From positions 8,262,703-8,326,702 of the forward strand of contig OX637362.1 of the NCBI GenBank assembly GCA_951799405.1: a DNA stretch of 64,000 nucleotides. Reading direction: 5' to 3'. The notes beneath the pieces are model-generated. The model saw only the letters and a program-made list of their open reading frames with translations, made no database searches and was not told the DNA's origin. Source of the DNA: Agapetus fuscipes (lineage: Eukaryota; Arthropoda; Insecta; Trichoptera; Glossosomatidae). Shown here piece after piece: positions 61,501-64,000 of this stretch. The stretch's first letter is position 1. Each line of letters begins with the position of its first letter. The position numbers were made by a program, and so were the translations under genes.

Positions 61501-61501
61501 C

Positions 61502-61540
61502 TGAAATAAATAAATAAATAAATAAAATAAATAAATAAGA
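61502..61540. repeat. (AAAT)n microsatellite
   Basis: AAATA units, nearly perfect. Confidence 0.9.
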
Positions 61541-62087
61541 CATACTTATTATCCTTGCCTCTTTTTCCTTTTACATATTTTTCTGATTAATTTCTTGATC
61601 TATCTTTATTCATAGAAATAAACATGAATACAGGAGTGATGTTTTCCGGGATCTGTTGCCGTGGTCTGTGGTCTTCCGGTGGCAGCTTGTTCCACGAAGA
61701 GGGACCCGCAACAGCAAAAGCTGGATCCTGTAGAAAAATGTAAACGTGCAAAAGTGTCACTGAAGAGTGATGATTTATTTACTTTGCTACGAATGACTTT
61801 TGCTTCATGTTGCCTGATTAAAAGTGGCTTTCAGTGTTTGTATGCACGTTCAGTCTGAATTTTAATTAAGAATTTAAGCCGTCCCGCTGAAAATGATATG
61901 AAAATATGAAAAAGTCGACCATGTGTCGCGGATTATATGCAAATCGCGCGACAAGTCAGCTGGGTAGGCACACAAAATATCATATTATGGATTGTATGAA
62001 GCTACGTTATTTTTAGACTCACACAACATGTATTTTCATTTACTCTTTTTTTTTTTGTAGACTTTTAAATTTGTTTTAAATTAAGAA
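61541..62087. other. Spacer, no recognised gene
   Basis: A 65-codon frame at 61661-61858 (+) has normal composition but no known motif. Confidence 0.35.
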
Positions 62088-62345
62088 TAAATTCCTTGAC
62101 TATTTGGTTGGTATAATGCTGGCCCCCCGTTCTGTAAAAATTGGTTCACTTTTGCCAATCGTCCCACTGTGCAGTGTTCATGCACTGGCGTAAGTTATCC
62201 GAGCGGGTGCAGCATAACCATCACCTTGGTGATTCATATTTTATCCAGGCCTACAAGCAAACACATGCAGCATGTGTACTCACAAAATATAAACCCAAAT
62301 TTTAATTAATCTGCAACTTCTTCCGCCCTTTCCTGAAAAATGGGG
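62088..62345. mobile_element. RTE-A fragments in opposite directions
   Basis: Plus head 62090-62165 ('CCTTGACTATTTGGTTGG' to 'TTTTGCCAATCG') and a minus body piece 62250-62345 ('CAGGAAAGGGCGGAAG' to 'GAGTACACATGCTGC'). Confidence 0.6.
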
Positions 62346-63017
62346 GGCTTTGGTCCGTATTTCTTTGCCACTTACATTGTATGTTGGATAGATAATCGCC
62401 TTGAATTTTAGCTGTGTCAAAGAACAAACGCTTAATTATGATAAGCCATTACAACACATTGCGCCGAGATAAACAGTGGCGCAATGTTTACTGTAGACTT
62501 AAATATGATAAACCTATTTAATGACTTAAACCATTTTTTAGCTACAAAAATTCAATATAATTACAACACATCTAAAATTATACCTATTACATGCTCTATA
62601 CAGTAATAACACTTTTTTATTTCTGCCTTTCCGAAAACTACAAATCAATAAATCATATTCAATTTACTCACTTCCGAGAAAGTGATAATATAAACCCTAG
62701 CTGAAAGCTGTAAATTTTCGTGGAACAAAATTTTATTTTTAATCACAATAAAAACTCTACGTTCTTTACCGCTAGTGTAAAACTTTTAAATTCAATCATA
62801 AAGTTGTACCAAAAATTTGTGCAGGCTAAAATGGTCATTAGGCGTGCTGTTTTAGATTCCATACTTTTTTTTTTAAACGCAATTGTTGAGTTTAAACGTA
62901 ATGTTTTAAGCTTGGGATACAGAACTCGATGGCGGCTAAAGCTCATATAAAATTAACTACACACTGTCAGTGTTTTTTGGTCACAGTTTATCTATCTTTA
63001 ATCTTATTCTAAAGCCA
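62346..63017. other. Spacer with repeat E, second copy
   Basis: 62440-62480 has the inverted pair 'CATTGCGCC...GGCGCAATG'. 62710-62945 contains repeat E in both orientations, so it may be a decayed foldback element. Confidence 0.4.
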
Positions 63018-63400
63018 TAAAGTAAGTCACGTGTAAGTTCGCGCTTACACATGCTGCTTGGACTTCTTCTTATAAAATGCAAACCAAAATCACAAATTAA
63101 CGTAAGCCCTGCAACTTAATCTAATCTAATCTAATCTAAGTTGCAAAGATATGTTACATTGGAGATTCACATTACATGCATTCTCACAACCAGACACGTA
63201 CAAGTTCGCACTTGCACATGCCTCATGTGAACCTACAACATAAAAACCAAATCTCCGATGGACATACACCCTGCAACTCTTGCCGTCCTTCCCTGAGACA
63301 GGGGATTAATGATAAATAAGCAATGCAATTTTAGCAGTGACATTGACAAAAGTAAACAATTATTTTTGCAGCATGAGAGGTCAGCCTCATACCAACTTAA
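63018..63400 (-). mobile_element. Two RTE-A 3' modules in tandem
   Basis: 63118-63400 is a full copy with an 'ATTAGATTAGATTAG' end and a small insertion near 63305-63335. It abuts a body piece at 63018-63116. Confidence 0.76.
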
Positions 63401-64000
63401 AATTTAAGGTATGCAGTTAACCAAAAGTCAATTTAGTATTGCCCAGGGTTTGAATTTGTGTACACATCCTGTAACTTTGTTTTTTTGCTTTTTTTGGCAG
63501 TCGCATCCTGACTGAAAAATGCTCAAACCTGGATTTTGTAAAGTGAAATTAAAAAAAAAAAAAAAAATTCTGGTGACTTTAAAGATGACAAAGTGAATTC
63601 CTCTACAATAAATGAAATTGAAATGGGGAATCTCAATTCAGACATTTGCTTCTCAGTCTCAGGATAATATTTTATTCAATTCATAGGAATATCAGTATGC
63701 TTAGCCTACAGGTGCTACCAAACATTATTTCTTAATCACAGCACGTACAGAAATTGCAGACCATTTTCTCTTCGCAAGGACTGGACTAATGAAGCGAGAG
63801 GGCCAAAGGCGCGCAGGTCGAAGCGCGCTCTTAGACCACGATTAACGACACTTGCGCGGAAAGGGACTTAGCAGTAATGCAACGCTCAGACCAGTCATTA
63901 GGCTAGTGGTTAGAAAAGGTATTGAGTTCGTGTTCCTTCATTTCATAAATTTAATAAAGAAATAACTTTGTTAAAATTCAATTAACAACTTCTACGTTGC
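63401..64000. other. Spacer at the window end
   Basis: 63780-63900 is GC-richer ('GGCGCGCAGGTCGAAGCGCG', a GCGC-type inverted pair). 63890-63950 resembles a very old tRNA-derived head ('AGGCTAGTGGTTAG'). No gene recognised. Confidence 0.4.

Overview
The window looks like nuclear DNA of an arthropod, most likely an insect. It is AT-rich, has no bacterial-style gene arrangement, and is packed with eukaryotic transposable elements: RTE-type and other LINEs, tRNA-derived SINEs, Helitrons, Penelope-like elements (PLEs), MITEs and an LTR element. I find no host protein-coding gene with confidence. The longest open frames all belong to transposons. Species-level assignment is not possible from what I can see. 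Family names used here (RTE-A, SINE-A and so on) are my own labels, and all homology calls come from reading motifs, not from a database search.

Main repeat families. RTE-A is a non-LTR retrotransposon whose roughly 250-nt 3' end ('CCTTGACTTATAGGTTGG ... TTGCAACTTAGATTAGATT') recurs about 40 times. RTE-B is a second RTE-like family whose 3' end reads 'GCGGAGGTACCGGCCACC' and then a (ACAAG)n or (CAGTA)n tail. SINE-A has a tRNA-like head (loop CTCGTAA) and at least two alternative 3' ends, A1 and A2. SINE-B has a head containing 'ATAGCTCAGGTGGTAGAG' and ends near 'TGTAGCTTAGTTGCGTTTT'. A dimeric SINE joins SINE-A to a diagnostic SINE-B subtype. SINE-C has a Leu/Ser-like head and a poly(A) tail. 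MITE-1, MITE-2 and two foldback elements complete the list of short DNA elements.

Layout. 0-6.3 kb: a 5'-truncated RTE-A copy with an intact reverse transcriptase core, next to a broken Helitron (1993-6296, minus strand, both termini visible) that carries nested RTE-A and SINE-A insertions. 6.3-12.1 kb: SINEs, a foldback MITE with a 3-bp target duplication, and a PLE tail with a hammerhead-ribozyme core. 12.4-13 kb: a non-autonomous Helitron. 14-17 kb: MITE-1, MITE-2 and a Jockey-like LINE inside a SINE-B. 17-31 kb: mostly old repeats; the least repetitive stretch, 22.4-24.1 kb, has two weak candidate untranslated exons. 31.2-32.1 kb: an almost perfect inverted repeat made of two PLE 3' ends, each with a hammerhead core. 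32.5-47 kb: many nested SINE, RTE and MITE copies and a second inverted PLE pair (45.6-45.9 kb). 47.8-50.8 kb: a young LTR retrotransposon with two apparently identical 261-bp LTRs that encodes only a Gag-like protein, set in a duplicated flank. 51-64 kb: RTE-B, an unclassified repeat ending in a strong hairpin, the dimeric SINE, and a solo LTR of the gag-only family inserted in a SINE-A with a 4-bp target duplication.

How the parts relate. The non-autonomous elements (SINEs, MITEs, the short Helitron, the gag-only LTR element) must depend on enzymes encoded elsewhere. Nesting gives a relative chronology: RTE-A tails and SINE-A/B are hosts for MITE-2, the Jockey-like LINE, RTE-B and the gag-only LTR, and the LTR element is the youngest visible insertion.
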